A model generated the notes under the pieces. That model was not told the DNA's origin and did no database searches. It worked only from the letters and a program-made list of their open reading frames with translations. Below are positions 34,425-43,937 of a stretch of 64,000 nt of DNA, piece by piece. How positions within the stretch are numbered: position 1 is the stretch's first letter; each line of letters starts with the position of its first letter. The stretch spans positions 124,001-188,000 of the forward strand of contig JAYRZB010000007.1 of NCBI GenBank assembly GCA_041916675.1. Reading direction: 5' to 3'. Position numbers and translations under genes: made by a program. The stretch comes from JAYRZB01 sp041916675. Lineage in GTDB: Bacteria > Pseudomonadota > Alphaproteobacteria > Rhizobiales > Devosiaceae.

Positions 34425-37400
34425 TCATTCGAACTGGATCAAGAGGTCCTTGGCATCGATCTGGTCGCCGGGCTTGACGAAAACGTCGGCAACCGTGCCG
34501 GCGAATTCGGCGTGGATGGCGGTTTCCATCTTCATGGCCTCGATCGAGCACAGAACATCTCCGGCCGCAACCTTCTGACCGGCCTTGACGGCAAGGCTTG
34601 ATATCACCCCCGGCATCGGCGCTCCGACCTGCTTCACATCGCCGAGCGCTGCCTTGGCACGCACCTTAACGTCGCCAACCTTGAGGCGGTCGGGGACGGA
34701 AATGGTGCGCGGCTGGCCGTTGAGATCAAAGAAGACCCGCACCATGCCCTTGTCGTTGGTTTCGGCGCGGCCGAGATACTGCAGCACCAGCGTCTTGCCC
34801 TTCTCGATGTCGATGAGCAGTTCTTCGCTGTCTTCAAGGCCATAGAAATAGACGGGCGTCGGCAGCGCTTCTGTGGGGCCGTAAGTGTCTTGGGTCTTGA
34901 GGAAATCGGCAAAGACCTTTGGATACATCAGATGCGAGGCCAGCCGGAAATCATCGATCTGCTGGCCGGTCTCCTTCTCAAGCCTGGCGCGCTCGGCTTC
35001 GATGTCGATATCCTTGAGGTAGGACCCGGGGCGCTTGGTAAGGGGGGCTTTGCCCTTGAGCACCTTTTTCTGCAGTGCCTGCGGGAAACCGCCATGGGGC
35101 TGGCCGAGGTCGCCCATAAAGAACCCGACCACCGAATCGGGGAAGGCCACGTCGCGATTGGGGTCCTCGACATCGGCGCGGGTCAGGCCTGACGAGACCA
35201 TGGCCAGCGCCATATCGCCCACGACCTTGGACGAGGGCGTCACCTTGACGATATCGCCGAACATCTGGTTGACGTCGGCATAGGTCTGGGCGACGGCGTG
35301 CCAGCGGCTTTCAAGGCCGAGCGAACGGGCCTGTTCCTTAAGATTGGTGAACTGGCCGCCGGGCATTTCGTGCAGATAAACCTCGGATGCCCCGCCCTTG
35401 AGATCACTTTCGAAGGCCCGGTACTGGGTGCGCACGGCTTCCCAGTAGAACGAGATTTCGCGGATCACCTTGGCGTCGAGCTCTGGATTGCGGTCGCTGT
35501 CTTTCAGCGCTGCCACAAGCGAGCCCAGCGTTGGCTGGCTGGTGGTGCCCGAGAGTGCATCCATGGCGGCATCGACGGCATCGACACCGGCATCGACTGC
35601 GGCCAGCACTGTTGCCGCCGCCGCACCCGAGGTATCGTGCGTGTGCAGGTGAATGGGCAGTGAGATTTCCTGTTTCAGGGTCTCGATCAGCTTTTTAGCG
35701 GCCGCCGGCTTGAGCAGGCCCGCCATATCCTTGAGCCCCAGGACATGGGCGCCGGCGGCTTCGAGTTCCTTGGCCAGCGCCACATAGTATTTAAGGTCGT
35801 ACTTGGCCCGGTTGGGGTCGAGCATGTCGCCGGTATAGCAGATGACGCCTTCGGCCACCTTGTCGGCTTCGAGCACGGCATCGATCGAGACGCGCATGTT
35901 CTCGACCCAATTGAGGCAATCGAAGACGCGGAAAATATCGACCCCGCCCTTTGCCGCCTGGGCGACAAAGAACTTGACGACGTTGTCGGGATAGTTGGTG
36001 TAACCCACCCCGTTGCTGCCGCGCAGCAGCATCTGGGTCAGAATGTTGGGCGCGCCCTCACGCACCTTGGCCAGCCGCTCCCACGGGTCCTCGTTGAGGA
36101 AACGCATGGCCACGTCAAACGTGGCGCCGCCCCAGCATTCGAGCGAGAACAGGTTGGGCAACCCGCGGCTATAGGCCTGGGCGATGCGGGTAATGTCGTA
36201 AGATCGCATGCGCGTGGCGAGCAGCGACTGATGGGCATCGCGCATGGTGGTGTCGGTAAACAGCACGCGCTTTTGCGCTTTCATCCAGCGGGCGAGGCCC
36301 TTGGGTCCGTCGCGATCGAGCACCTGGCGGCTACCCTCGACGGTGATCAGGGGCTCGTATTCGGGCACGACCGGGGCGGCGGCGTCGGCAGGCGGGCGCG
36401 GGCGGTCGCGCACCTCGGGGTGGCCGTTGACAGTGACGTCGGCAATGTAAGTCAAAAGCTTGGTCGCGCGATCCTGGCGGCGCTTGATGTCGAACAGCGC
36501 CGGGGTGGTGTCGATGAAGCGGGTTGTGTAGCGATTGTTGATGAAATCGGGGTGGGTGATGATGTTTTCGAGGAAGGCGAGATTGGTCGACACCCCGCGG
36601 ATGCGGAATTCGCGCAGGGCGCGATGCATGCGAGCAATCGCTTCCTCAGCGCTCGGGGCCCAGCAGGTGACCTTTTCAAGGAGTGGATCGTAAAAGCGCG
36701 TGATCACCGCGCCCGAATAGGCGGTGCCGCCATCGAGGCGGACACCAAAGCCGGTGGCTTCGCGATAGGCGGTGATGCGGCCATAGTCGGGGATGAAGTT
36801 TTCTTCGGGGTCTTCGGTGGTGATGCGGCACTGGATCGCATTGCCGTTGAGCCGGATGTCCTTTTGCAGCGGGACGCCAGACTCGGGGGTGCCGATGACC
36901 GCGCCTTCGAGCAACCGGATCTGGGCCTTGACGATGTCGATGCCGGTGACGACTTCGGTGACCGTATGCTCAACCTGAATGCGCGGATTGACCTCGATGA
37001 AGTAGAACTTGTCGGTGTCGGCATCCATGAGGAACTCGACAGTGCCGGCGCCGCGATAGTTGGCGGCATTGCCGAGCCGGAGCGCCGCCTCGGTTAGCTC
37101 GGTACGGACCGCTTCGGACAGGTAGGGGGCCGGGGCGCGCTCGACCACCTTCTGGTTGCGCCGCTGCACCGAGCAGTCGCGCTCGAACAGGTGTACAAGG
37201 TTGCCATGATCGTCGCCCACCAGCTGCACTTCGACGTGCCGGGCGCGCTCGATCAATTTTTCAAGGTACATTTCGTCCTTGCCAAAGGCCGCCTTGGCCT
37301 CGCGCTTGCCCTCGGATACTTCGGTGCGCAGGTCGTTCTCGTTCATGATCCGGCGCATGCCGCGCCCGCCGCCGCCCCAGGAGGCCTTGAGCATGAGCGG

Positions 37401-37865
37401 ATAGCCGATCTCGGCGGCCATGCGGGCCACCTCGTCCAGATCGTCGGGCAGGGCGTCGGTGGCCGGAACCACCGGAACCTTTGAGGCAATGGCCATGTTG
37501 CGCGCGGCAACCTTGTTGCCGAGATCGCGCATGGTCTGGGCCCGCGGGCCGATGAAGGTGATGCCGGCATCCTCGCAGGCATCGGCGAATTCGGGGCTTT
37601 CGGACAGGAGCCCGTAGCCGGGATGGATGGCATCGGCGCCCGAAATGCGGGCGATGCGGATGTATTCGTCGATCTGCAGGTAGGCCTCGACCGGGCCCTT
37701 GCCCTTCCCGATCAGATAGGCTTCGTCGGCCTTGAAGCGGTGAAGCGCCAGCTTGTCTTCTTCGGCGTAGACGGCCACGGTCTTGAGCCCGAGCTCATTG
37801 GCGGCGCGGAAGACGCGGATGGCGATTTCGCTGCGGTTGGCGACGAGGATCTTCTTGATTGGCAT
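34425..37865 (-). CDS. pyc: Pyruvate carboxylase
   Basis: Single-chain biotin enzyme that forms oxaloacetate from pyruvate, the main anaplerotic route. It is 1146 residues, the normal size. From the N-terminus: biotin carboxylase (IKKILVANRSEIAIRVFRAA; SWGGGGRGMR; EVNPRIQVEHTVTE), the carboxyltransferase barrel (FTDTTMRDAHQSLLATRMR), and the biotin carrier with Lys1112 in EAMKMETA. The ATG at 37865 (MPIKKILVAN) is the family start. Transcription is convergent with bdhA. A long plus-strand frame at 35745-37097 is its shadow. Confidence 0.98.
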   Translation of the reverse strand: MPIKKILVANRSEIAIRVFRAANELGLKTVAVYAEEDKLALHRFKADEAYLIGKGKGPVEAYLQIDEYIRIARISGADAIHPGYGLLSESPEFADACEDAGITFIGPRAQTMRDLGNKVAARNMAIASKVPVVPATDALPDDLDEVARMAAEIGYPLMLKASWGGGGRGMRRIMNENDLRTEVSEGKREAKAAFGKDEMYLEKLIERARHVEVQLVGDDHGNLVHLFERDCSVQRRNQKVVERAPAPYLSEAVRTELTEAALRLGNAANYRGAGTVEFLMDADTDKFYFIEVNPRIQVEHTVTEVVTGIDIVKAQIRLLEGAVIGTPESGVPLQKDIRLNGNAIQCRITTEDPEENFIPDYGRITAYREATGFGVRLDGGTAYSGAVITRFYDPLLEKVTCWAPSAEEAIARMHRALREFRIRGVSTNLAFLENIITHPDFINNRYTTRFIDTTPALFDIKRRQDRATKLLTYIADVTVNGHPEVRDRPRPPADAAAPVVPEYEPLITVEGSRQVLDRDGPKGLARWMKAQKRVLFTDTTMRDAHQSLLATRMRSYDITRIAQAYSRGLPNLFSLECWGGATFDVAMRFLNEDPWERLAKVREGAPNILTQMLLRGSNGVGYTNYPDNVVKFFVAQAAKGGVDIFRVFDCLNWVENMRVSIDAVLEADKVAEGVICYTGDMLDPNRAKYDLKYYVALAKELEAAGAHVLGLKDMAGLLKPAAAKKLIETLKQEISLPIHLHTHDTSGAAAATVLAAVDAGVDAVDAAMDALSGTTSQPTLGSLVAALKDSDRNPELDAKVIREISFYWEAVRTQYRAFESDLKGGASEVYLHEMPGGQFTNLKEQARSLGLESRWHAVAQTYADVNQMFGDIVKVTPSSKVVGDMALAMVSSGLTRADVEDPNRDVAFPDSVVGFFMGDLGQPHGGFPQALQKKVLKGKAPLTKRPGSYLKDIDIEAERARLEKETGQQIDDFRLASHLMYPKVFADFLKTQDTYGPTEALPTPVYFYGLEDSEELLIDIEKGKTLVLQYLGRAETNDKGMVRVFFDLNGQPRTISVPDRLKVGDVKVRAKAALGDVKQVGAPMPGVISSLAVKAGQKVAAGDVLCSIEAMKMETAIHAEFAGTVADVFVKPGDQIDAKDLLIQFE

Positions 37866-37984
37866 CGATGTAAACCCGAGCAAGAGGGGACGGGGGCGTG
37901 AGCCCGGTCGAGTGTCGGGTGGCGGCCATTCTTGGGCTCTGCACACCCGGATCGGGCGGCAAAGCCGCCCCAATAGGTACGGCG

Positions 37985-38401
37985 TTATTTCTGGCTGAGG
38001 TGACCCGCCAGGTGGCTCATGTCATACCCCGCATGGGCGGCGGCAGAGATGATCTCCTGGGCATCCATGCTGCCGGCCTGGCTCAACGCCCAAAGGGTGG
38101 TCGAGCGCGTGCCGGAGCGGCAGTAGCAGAACACCGGGCCATTGCTCCCCTCGAGCACGGACCGGGTCTTTTCGACCATGTCGGGGGAGACCCCTTCACG
38201 GCCAAGCGGGATATAGTGGTAGGCAAGGCCGGCAGCGTGGGCTGCCTTCTCCATGTCTGCGCTGGGCGTCTGGTCGGGAGATTCCCCGTCGGGCCGATTG
38301 TTGATGATGGCCACAAATCCGGCGGCCCTGAGCGCTGCAACATCGGTGGGCAGGATCTGGCCCGAGACGCTGACGTGATCGTTGATACGCTTCAGTTCCA
38401 A
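37985..38401 (-). CDS. DUF442/TIGR01244 family rhodanese-phosphatase-like protein
   Basis: A 138-residue cytoplasmic protein. The active loop FCYCRSGTRSTTLWAL carries C-R-S-G-T-R, like the rhodanese loop, and the upstream IINNRPDGESPDQT and HYIPLGREGVSPD are typical of DUF442, the family that also occurs fused to persulfide dioxygenase-like beta-lactamase proteins. The role is probably in sulfur or persulfide handling, or phosphatase activity. A TTG at 38401 after AGGAG (7-base spacer) is the best start; the ATG at 38479 would add unlike residues. No persulfide dioxygenase is adjacent. Confidence 0.82.
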   Translation of the reverse strand: MELKRINDHVSVSGQILPTDVAALRAAGFVAIINNRPDGESPDQTPSADMEKAAHAAGLAYHYIPLGREGVSPDMVEKTRSVLEGSNGPVFCYCRSGTRSTTLWALSQAGSMDAQEIISAAAHAGYDMSHLAGHLSQK

Positions 38402-38521
38402 ACGATGTCTCCTAAACCCGGCAGGCACGGCTTCCACGCCCCTTATAGCCAGCCCTGCCGCAGTTTGCCAACCTAGCAAAATGGTGAAGGGAGCAGATGG
38501 CGGCCAAAACCGGGGCCGGAC

Positions 38522-39529
38522 TTAAGGACCGTTGCCGACCCAGGGGCGCCAGATGCTTTCGCGGTTGGCAACAAAGGCATCGGCCACCCCTTCCACGGTG
38601 TTGCCCGGTTCGTTGAGCCCGGCGAGCAGGGCGTTCATTTCAGCCACCGGCATGGCGGCGCGCTGGAAATAACTGGCAATGGCCGGAATGTCGGTGAAGA
38701 CCCATTCGGCTACCGCAATCACCACCGGATCAGGCGCAAAAGCCGATGGCACGGGGCTTGCGCAGGCCGTTCGACCAAGGCAGGCGAAGGTATCCTTGTC
38801 ATAGGGCCCAAGATCGAGGGCCTTGAAGCTGAACTGGCTGAGCACGGCATTGGGCTGCCAGTAGTAGAAAACGAAGTTCTCCTTGCGCCCCACCGCTTCG
38901 GCCAGCAGCGTGTCGAGTTCGAACCGGTTGGCCGGTTCGATCACCTCGAACAGGCCACTGAGCCCGTGGGCGCGCAGCATGTTGCGATTGATGATCGAGC
39001 AGCCCCAGTCGGGCGGGCAGGAGAAGAAGCGCGGTTTTTTCCCATCGGTGCTGAACGCGGCCGCAACATCCTTGAGTTGCGCGGCGGTTGCCAGGTCGGG
39101 GAAAGCGGAAGCGACATAGTCGGGGATGAACCAGGTTTCAAAGGTCGGTTCGGCATAGCTCACCCCGGCCTGGCGGACCTTTTGGGCCTTGATGGCCGGG
39201 TTCCAGATCTCGGTGATGCGGGCAATCCACATCTCGGGGGCAATGGCGGGCTGGCCGGTAGCGCCCATTGAAGAGGCGGTGGCGGCCAGGTCGCCGGGTG
39301 CGATGCGGACGTCGCAGCCGAATTCTCTGGTCAGGATGCGGGCGTGGATTTCAGCCAGCAACTGGGCCGAGGGCCATTGCATGCGGGCAATCGAGAGCGG
39401 CTGGACACCGCAGAGCGCTGCGGGGGTCTCGACGGCCTCAGGCGCCGGGGTTTCCTGCGCCAACCCGCTGAGCGTGCCAAGCGCCAGGAGGCAAAGGGCG
39501 ACTAGCATCGCGCGTGCTGGTGTGCTCAT
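38522..39529 (-). CDS. Glycine betaine/choline-type ABC substrate-binding protein
   Basis: A secreted 335-residue OpuAC-type periplasmic binding protein. The signal peptide is MLVALCLLALGTLSGLA with the cut near AQE. The mature part contains ETWFIPDYVASAFPDL and AVAEWVFTDIPAIASYF, where the aromatic residues of quaternary-ammonium binding boxes commonly occur, and a disulfide-like FSCPPDWGCS. No permease or ATPase of this system is adjacent; the ABC genes nearby belong to the branched-chain amino acid system. It may serve a distant transporter or act as a sensor. Confidence 0.8.
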   Translation of the reverse strand: MSTPARAMLVALCLLALGTLSGLAQETPAPEAVETPAALCGVQPLSIARMQWPSAQLLAEIHARILTREFGCDVRIAPGDLAATASSMGATGQPAIAPEMWIARITEIWNPAIKAQKVRQAGVSYAEPTFETWFIPDYVASAFPDLATAAQLKDVAAAFSTDGKKPRFFSCPPDWGCSIINRNMLRAHGLSGLFEVIEPANRFELDTLLAEAVGRKENFVFYYWQPNAVLSQFSFKALDLGPYDKDTFACLGRTACASPVPSAFAPDPVVIAVAEWVFTDIPAIASYFQRAAMPVAEMNALLAGLNEPGNTVEGVADAFVANRESIWRPWVGNGP

Positions 39530-39669
39530 GGCGCGGTCAATCCTCCAAGGTCTTGATGGCGCGCGAACTTGGCAAATCCGCGCTCATTAAGCAACAAAAG
39601 CCCTGCAATCGCCAAGGCACCAATACAGGGTGACTCCCGGTTAAAAAATGTGCAAATAATGGGAACAGC

Positions 39670-39688
39670 GGGGCACGGGATGTGCCCC
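39670..39688 (+). promoter_or_regulatory. Stem-loop in livK leader
   Basis: GGGGCAC at 39670-39676 pairs with GTGCCCC at 39682-39688 over loop GGGAT. It lies about 80 bases before the livK start and has no T tract. A leader hairpin of this kind could protect the mRNA of a highly expressed binding protein. Confidence 0.35.
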
Positions 39689-39768
39689 CGATAGTGTTGC
39701 CGTCCTTTGCCCGAAGACGTCCGCCAAGGATGCTGGAGGCGGGGGCAACGACAAACAGAGGGACACTC

Positions 39769-40977
39769 ATGCTGAATCTGAAGAAGACCCTGTCGCTGGC
39801 AGTTGCCGCTGGCGTGCTCGCCGCAGCCATGCCCGCCATGGCCGAAGACGTGAAAATGGGCGTTATCGGCGACCTGACCGGCCCGATTGAATCGCTGGCG
39901 CCGCCGATCGTGGCCGGTGCACAGCTGGCGATCGACCAGGTCAATGCCCAGGGCGGCATTCTGGGTGGCGGCAAGCTGGTTTCGGTTGTTGGCGATTCCG
40001 CCTGCGATGCCACCACAGCCGGCGCTGCTGCCGACAAGGTGGTCAACACCGAACAGGTTACCGCTATCGTTGGTGCGTTCTGCACCGGCGCCACGATTGG
40101 CGCGGCCAACGCGGCCGGTATTCCGGGCAATGTGGTGATGATCTCGCCATCGGCTTCGGCACCGGCCCTGACCACGCTTGAAGACAAGGACCTTGTCTAT
40201 CGCACCACGCCGTCTGACGCCTTCCAGGGCGTGAAGATGGCCGACCTTCTGATCCAGAAGGGCATCAAGGACGTTGGCGTCACCTATGTGAACAACGACT
40301 ACGGCAAGGGCCTGGCCGATGCTTTCGCAGCATCGTTCACCGCTCAGGGTGGCACGATCTCGGTCAACGTCGCCCATGAAGAAGGCAAGGCGGACTATCG
40401 CGCTGAACTCGGCCAGCTGGCCGGTGGCGGCAGCCCGAACCTGGTGATCCTGGCATATGCTTCGGGCTCGGGCCAGACCGTGCTGCGTCAGGCTGTCGAA
40501 AGCGGCGACTTCACCCTCTATGTGGGTGGCGATGGCATGGTTGGTGACGACCTGCTGACCGGTATCGACGCAGCAGCGGTTGAAGGCCTGCTCGCAACGC
40601 GCGCCGGTGCCTATGCCGGTGAAGCAGCCGATATCTATGCCAAGCTCGCAACCGAAGCTGGGAACGATCCGGCAGCAACCTATGCCCCGCAGGCCTATGA
40701 TGCGGCGTTCCTTCTGGCGCTCGCCATCGAAAAGAACGGTTCGGCATCGCGTGATGGCCTGTCGGCGGCCCTGCGTGCGGTGGCGACCGCTCCGGGTGAG
40801 CAGATCCTGCCCGGCGAATGGAGCAAGGCTGTCGAGCTGATCAAGGCCGGCACCGACATCGACTATACCGGCGCCGGTGGCCCGGCTGAGTTCGATGCGG
40901 CAGGCGACGTGCCCGGCACGATCGTTTACCTCGCTGTCGAAGGCGGCAAGTTCGTTGAAAAGGGCGCTGTCGAATAA
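39769..40977 (+). CDS. livK: Branched-chain amino acid ABC transporter, substrate-binding protein
   Basis: Periplasmic binding protein for leucine, isoleucine, valine or related compounds. It is 402 residues. The signal peptide ends AAAMPAMA|ED, followed by VKMGVIGDLTGPIESLAPPIV, then IVGAFCTGATIGAANAAG, VYRTTPSDAFQGVKMAD and VTYVNNDYGKGLADAF, all typical of the LivJ/LivK family. GAGGGACA precedes ATG 39769. Its codon choice is unusually uniform (GGC/GCC/AAG), as for highly expressed genes. The rest of the transporter lies on the other strand at 41646-45448. A strong terminator follows. Confidence 0.93.
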   Translation: MLNLKKTLSLAVAAGVLAAAMPAMAEDVKMGVIGDLTGPIESLAPPIVAGAQLAIDQVNAQGGILGGGKLVSVVGDSACDATTAGAAADKVVNTEQVTAIVGAFCTGATIGAANAAGIPGNVVMISPSASAPALTTLEDKDLVYRTTPSDAFQGVKMADLLIQKGIKDVGVTYVNNDYGKGLADAFAASFTAQGGTISVNVAHEEGKADYRAELGQLAGGGSPNLVILAYASGSGQTVLRQAVESGDFTLYVGGDGMVGDDLLTGIDAAAVEGLLATRAGAYAGEAADIYAKLATEAGNDPAATYAPQAYDAAFLLALAIEKNGSASRDGLSAALRAVATAPGEQILPGEWSKAVELIKAGTDIDYTGAGGPAEFDAAGDVPGTIVYLAVEGGKFVEKGAVE

Positions 40978-41002
40978 TCGACATAACGCTTTAATCTGAT
41001 CG

Positions 41003-41035
41003 AACCCGGGCCATTGGCCCGGGTTCTTTTGTTTT
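41003..41035 (+). terminator. Rho-independent terminator after livK
   Basis: AACCCGGGCC at 41003-41012 pairs with GGCCCGGGTT at 41016-41025 over loop ATT, followed by CTTTTGTTTT. It is 25 bases past the livK stop and separates livK from the methyltransferase gene. Confidence 0.93.
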
Positions 41036-41047
41036 GAGGATACTGCC

Positions 41048-41641
41048 ATGCCCTTCGATGACGAGACGCGGCGGTTTTATGCCGAGAATGCCCAAACCTA
41101 TGCCAACCGGACGCGGAACGGACCCGATGCGATGCTGGACCAGTTCCTCGCGCATCTCGATCCGGGGGCATATGTGCTCGAACTCGGTTGTGGGGCGGGG
41201 CAGGATGCCGAAACCATGCTGGCGCGGGGCTTTGATGTTCTGCCCACCGATGGTTCACGAGAGCTGGCGGCCGAAGCTGAGAAGCGGTTGGGCCGTCCGG
41301 TCAGGATCATGCTGTTTGATGAACTGGACGACCAGAATGCCTTTGACGGGGTCTGGGCCTGCGCCTCGCTGCTGCATGTGCCGCTTGCGGACCTGCCGGA
41401 CGTATTGATGCGGGTGCACAGAGCCCTGCGTCCGGGGGGATGGTTTGTGGCCAGCTACAAGGCAGGCTTGGGCGAAGGCAGGGACGGGTTTTCCCGCTTC
41501 TACAGCTATCCTGACAGAGCAGAACTGATGTCGGCTTATCAAGGCGCGGCCCCCTGGGCCGCGCTGGCGTGTGAGAACGCAACCGGCGCCGGCTTTGACC
41601 GTCAGGACATCGACTGGCTGTGGGTGACCGCCCGCAAATAG
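41048..41641 (+). CDS. Class I SAM-dependent methyltransferase
   Basis: A 197-residue methyltransferase with a conventional fold: YVLELGCGAGQDAETML at residues 38-54 as the SAM loop, VLPTDGSRELAAEAEK for the acidic loop and a motif resembling GGWFVASYKAG. A related subgroup of the type 11/Tellurite-like class has LLHVPLADLPDVLMR as motif IV. Start ATG 41048 follows GAGGATA. The substrate is unknown. It is boxed between livK and the convergent livM, five bases away. Confidence 0.8.
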   Translation: MPFDDETRRFYAENAQTYANRTRNGPDAMLDQFLAHLDPGAYVLELGCGAGQDAETMLARGFDVLPTDGSRELAAEAEKRLGRPVRIMLFDELDDQNAFDGVWACASLLHVPLADLPDVLMRVHRALRPGGWFVASYKAGLGEGRDGFSRFYSYPDRAELMSAYQGAAPWAALACENATGAGFDRQDIDWLWVTARK

Positions 41642-41645
41642 CGCC

Positions 41646-42929
41646 TCAGGCTTCGCGACGCACCACTTCGGGGATCAGGCCCCGGGGCGCATAACGCAGA
41701 GCCAGGGTGATTACGACGCCGAGGACGAAGACGCGCATCTGCAGAGCTCGCGATTCGATCTCGGGGATGGCGCCCCACCCGATCTGTTCGGTGAGGTGGG
41801 AGATGTTGGTGAACAGCCATTGGGCCACCGGATCGGACATGGCGACGGTGATATAGATCAGCAGCCCGCCGAGCAGCGCGCCCCAATTATTGCCCGCGCC
41901 ACCAACGATGACCATAACCCAGAACAGGAAGGTGTGGTTGATCGGCTGATAGCTCGAGGGGTCATAGATCTGGGCGAAGCTGACGAGGATCGCTCCGCCA
42001 ATGCCCATGAGCACCGAGCCGAGCACGAAGATTTCAAGCTGACGGGCGGTGACGTTCTTGCCCATCGAACCGGCGGCGATGTGATTGTCGCGGATGGCGC
42101 GCATCATGCGGCCCCAGGGCCCGCCATAGGCGCGTTGGATGAGGACGAAGGCAACGAGGATAAAGACCACCACCACCGCCAGGAACCCGGCGCGGGCGAT
42201 GATGAACGACGAGTTGATATCCATGCCGGAGGCCTGCAGGTCCTGCGGCAGGGGCGTCGGCCACTGGATGGGCGAGACGGTCAGCGTGCCACGGGTCAGC
42301 CAGTCCATGTTCTTGAGCAGGGCGCGGATGATCTCGGAAATGCCGATGGTGGCGATGGCGAGATAATCGGTGCGCAGGCCAAGGCAGATCTTGCCCACTA
42401 GATAGGCGATGCCGGCAGCGAGCACGCCGCCGAACAGCCAGCCGAGGACAGGCGGCAGGCCGAGCCCGCCGACAAAGCCGGAATTGGCCTCGATATAGGC
42501 GGCGGCCGGGTCGATCTGGCTGCGATAAATGATGTAGGCGGCAAACCAGACCAGAACTGTCAGGGCCACTTTCCAGCCGCCCTTGATGCCGATGCGGTGG
42601 CTCTGGCGGGCCGCCAGCACCAGCGCTGCGCCGATGGCAAAGGCCAGTAGGGCGCGGCCGAGCATGGCCGGGCCTTCCGAACCCCAGAAGGTGGGGTTGA
42701 TGGGATAGGAAATGAACAGGGTGGCAAAGCCGCCCACCATGAGAAAGCCCATGATGCCGAAGTTGAACAGCCCGCCATAGCCCCACTGGATATTGAGGCC
42801 GAGCGCGATCAGCGCATAGGCGAAGGCTTCCACCATCAGCCGGGTAGTGAATGGAATGCCCATGGCCAAAGCGACCACGATGATGAGGGCAAAGATGCCC
42901 GCGAACATAAAGAGGCCGCGGCGGATCAT
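41646..42929 (-). CDS. livM: Branched-chain amino acid ABC transporter permease
   Basis: Second permease of the system, 427 residues with about ten helices. The EAA-like segment is GTLTVSPIQWP then VALIQRAYGGPWGRMMRAIRDN, and the sequence GYGGLFNFGIMGFLMVGG is the family's helix 2. Its length is above the usual 320-350 because of an extended periplasmic segment near residues 110-165 (WFAAYIIYRSQIDPAAAYIEA). It overlaps livH by four bases (ATGA). The order on this strand is livG, livF, livH, livM. Confidence 0.92.
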   Translation of the reverse strand: MIRRGLFMFAGIFALIIVVALAMGIPFTTRLMVEAFAYALIALGLNIQWGYGGLFNFGIMGFLMVGGFATLFISYPINPTFWGSEGPAMLGRALLAFAIGAALVLAARQSHRIGIKGGWKVALTVLVWFAAYIIYRSQIDPAAAYIEANSGFVGGLGLPPVLGWLFGGVLAAGIAYLVGKICLGLRTDYLAIATIGISEIIRALLKNMDWLTRGTLTVSPIQWPTPLPQDLQASGMDINSSFIIARAGFLAVVVVFILVAFVLIQRAYGGPWGRMMRAIRDNHIAAGSMGKNVTARQLEIFVLGSVLMGIGGAILVSFAQIYDPSSYQPINHTFLFWVMVIVGGAGNNWGALLGGLLIYITVAMSDPVAQWLFTNISHLTEQIGWGAIPEIESRALQMRVFVLGVVITLALRYAPRGLIPEVVRREA

Positions 42930-43933
42930 GTCGAGGCTCCCTTGAAAATACCCGTGGGGCGCACGAGCAATGTGATCACCAGGATCACAAAGGCGACGGT
43001 GAGCTTATATTCGGTGGGCACCAGAGACAGGTCGTTGGGCAGGGTGAACCAGGCTGGGAAACTGTCCTTGAACGGGCGCAAAAGGATAGACCAGTTGAAC
43101 ACCGCCAGCGTTTCGGCAAAGCCGATGAGGAAGCCGCCGGCGATGGCGCCATAGGTCTGCCCGAGCCCTCCAACGATGGCGGCCGCAAAGATGGGCAGGA
43201 TGATGTTGAAGGCCAGATCGGGCTTGAGCGTGACATCGAGGGCCAGCATGGTACCGGCCATGCAGGCCAGCGCCCCGGCGATGATCCAGGTGACCCGCAC
43301 CACCAGCGCGGTATTGATACCCGAAATCTGCGCCAGATCGGCATTGTCGGCCATGGCGCGCATGCCCTTGCCCAGCCGCGAGCGGGTGAGGAAGAAATGC
43401 AGCGCCAGCACCGCAATGATGGTGACGATGACCATGAGCAGCTGCGGCTGGCTGAAGGTGATGGGGCGGGTGGCGCCGAACATCGACATGTCGATGCGGA
43501 TCAGGCTCTTGGCTTCGCCATAGTCGAAAAAGCTCCAGGTGCCGGTGCCGAAGAACAGGCGGATCAGGCCCTGGGCCATCAGGGTAACGCCGATCGAGGC
43601 GATCAGCAGCGTAACCGGCTTGGCACCGCGCCGACGCAGCGGGGCATAAAAGCCCTTGTCGATGCCGAGCGCCAGGAGCGCGGTGAGCGCCATGGCAATG
43701 GGCAGGACCAGAAAGCCGGTGGGAATGGGGGCCTGAATGCCGAGCGCGGCAAAACCGAGGGCGAGCAGGAAGGCGATGAAGGCCCCGCCGGTCATCAGTT
43801 CGGAATGGGCGAAGTGGGCAAAGCGCAGGATGCCGAAGATCAGCGTGATGCCAATGGCGCCCAGCGCATAGATCGAACCGAGCACTGCGCCCGAGACCAG
43901 GACCTTGTTGATAAAAAAGACGAGTTCATCCAT
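42926..43933 (-). CDS. livH: Branched-chain amino acid ABC transporter permease
   Basis: First permease, 335 residues with about eight helices. The start SGAVLGSIYALGAIGITLIFGILRFAHFAHSELMTGG is divided among helices 1 and 2; ARSRLGKGMRAMADN-like (TRSRLGKGMRAMADNADLAQISG) is the ATPase-contacting loop, and MLALDVTLKPDLAFNIILPIFAAAIVGG is the characteristic C-terminal helix pair. It overlaps livM by four bases and lies four bases from livF. Confidence 0.92.
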   Translation of the reverse strand: MDELVFFINKVLVSGAVLGSIYALGAIGITLIFGILRFAHFAHSELMTGGAFIAFLLALGFAALGIQAPIPTGFLVLPIAMALTALLALGIDKGFYAPLRRRGAKPVTLLIASIGVTLMAQGLIRLFFGTGTWSFFDYGEAKSLIRIDMSMFGATRPITFSQPQLLMVIVTIIAVLALHFFLTRSRLGKGMRAMADNADLAQISGINTALVVRVTWIIAGALACMAGTMLALDVTLKPDLAFNIILPIFAAAIVGGLGQTYGAIAGGFLIGFAETLAVFNWSILLRPFKDSFPAWFTLPNDLSLVPTEYKLTVAFVILVITLLVRPTGIFKGAST

Positions 43934-43937
43934 GGCC

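Noticed and set aside
35745..37097. 450-residue plus-strand frame inside pyc
   Set aside because: Antisense shadow of the biotin carboxylase and carboxyltransferase regions; no start signal or family match.
37954..37970. GGGCGGC-AAA-GCCGCCC hairpin downstream of the DUF442 gene
   Set aside because: A good stem but no T tract on the relevant strand, so not called as a terminator.
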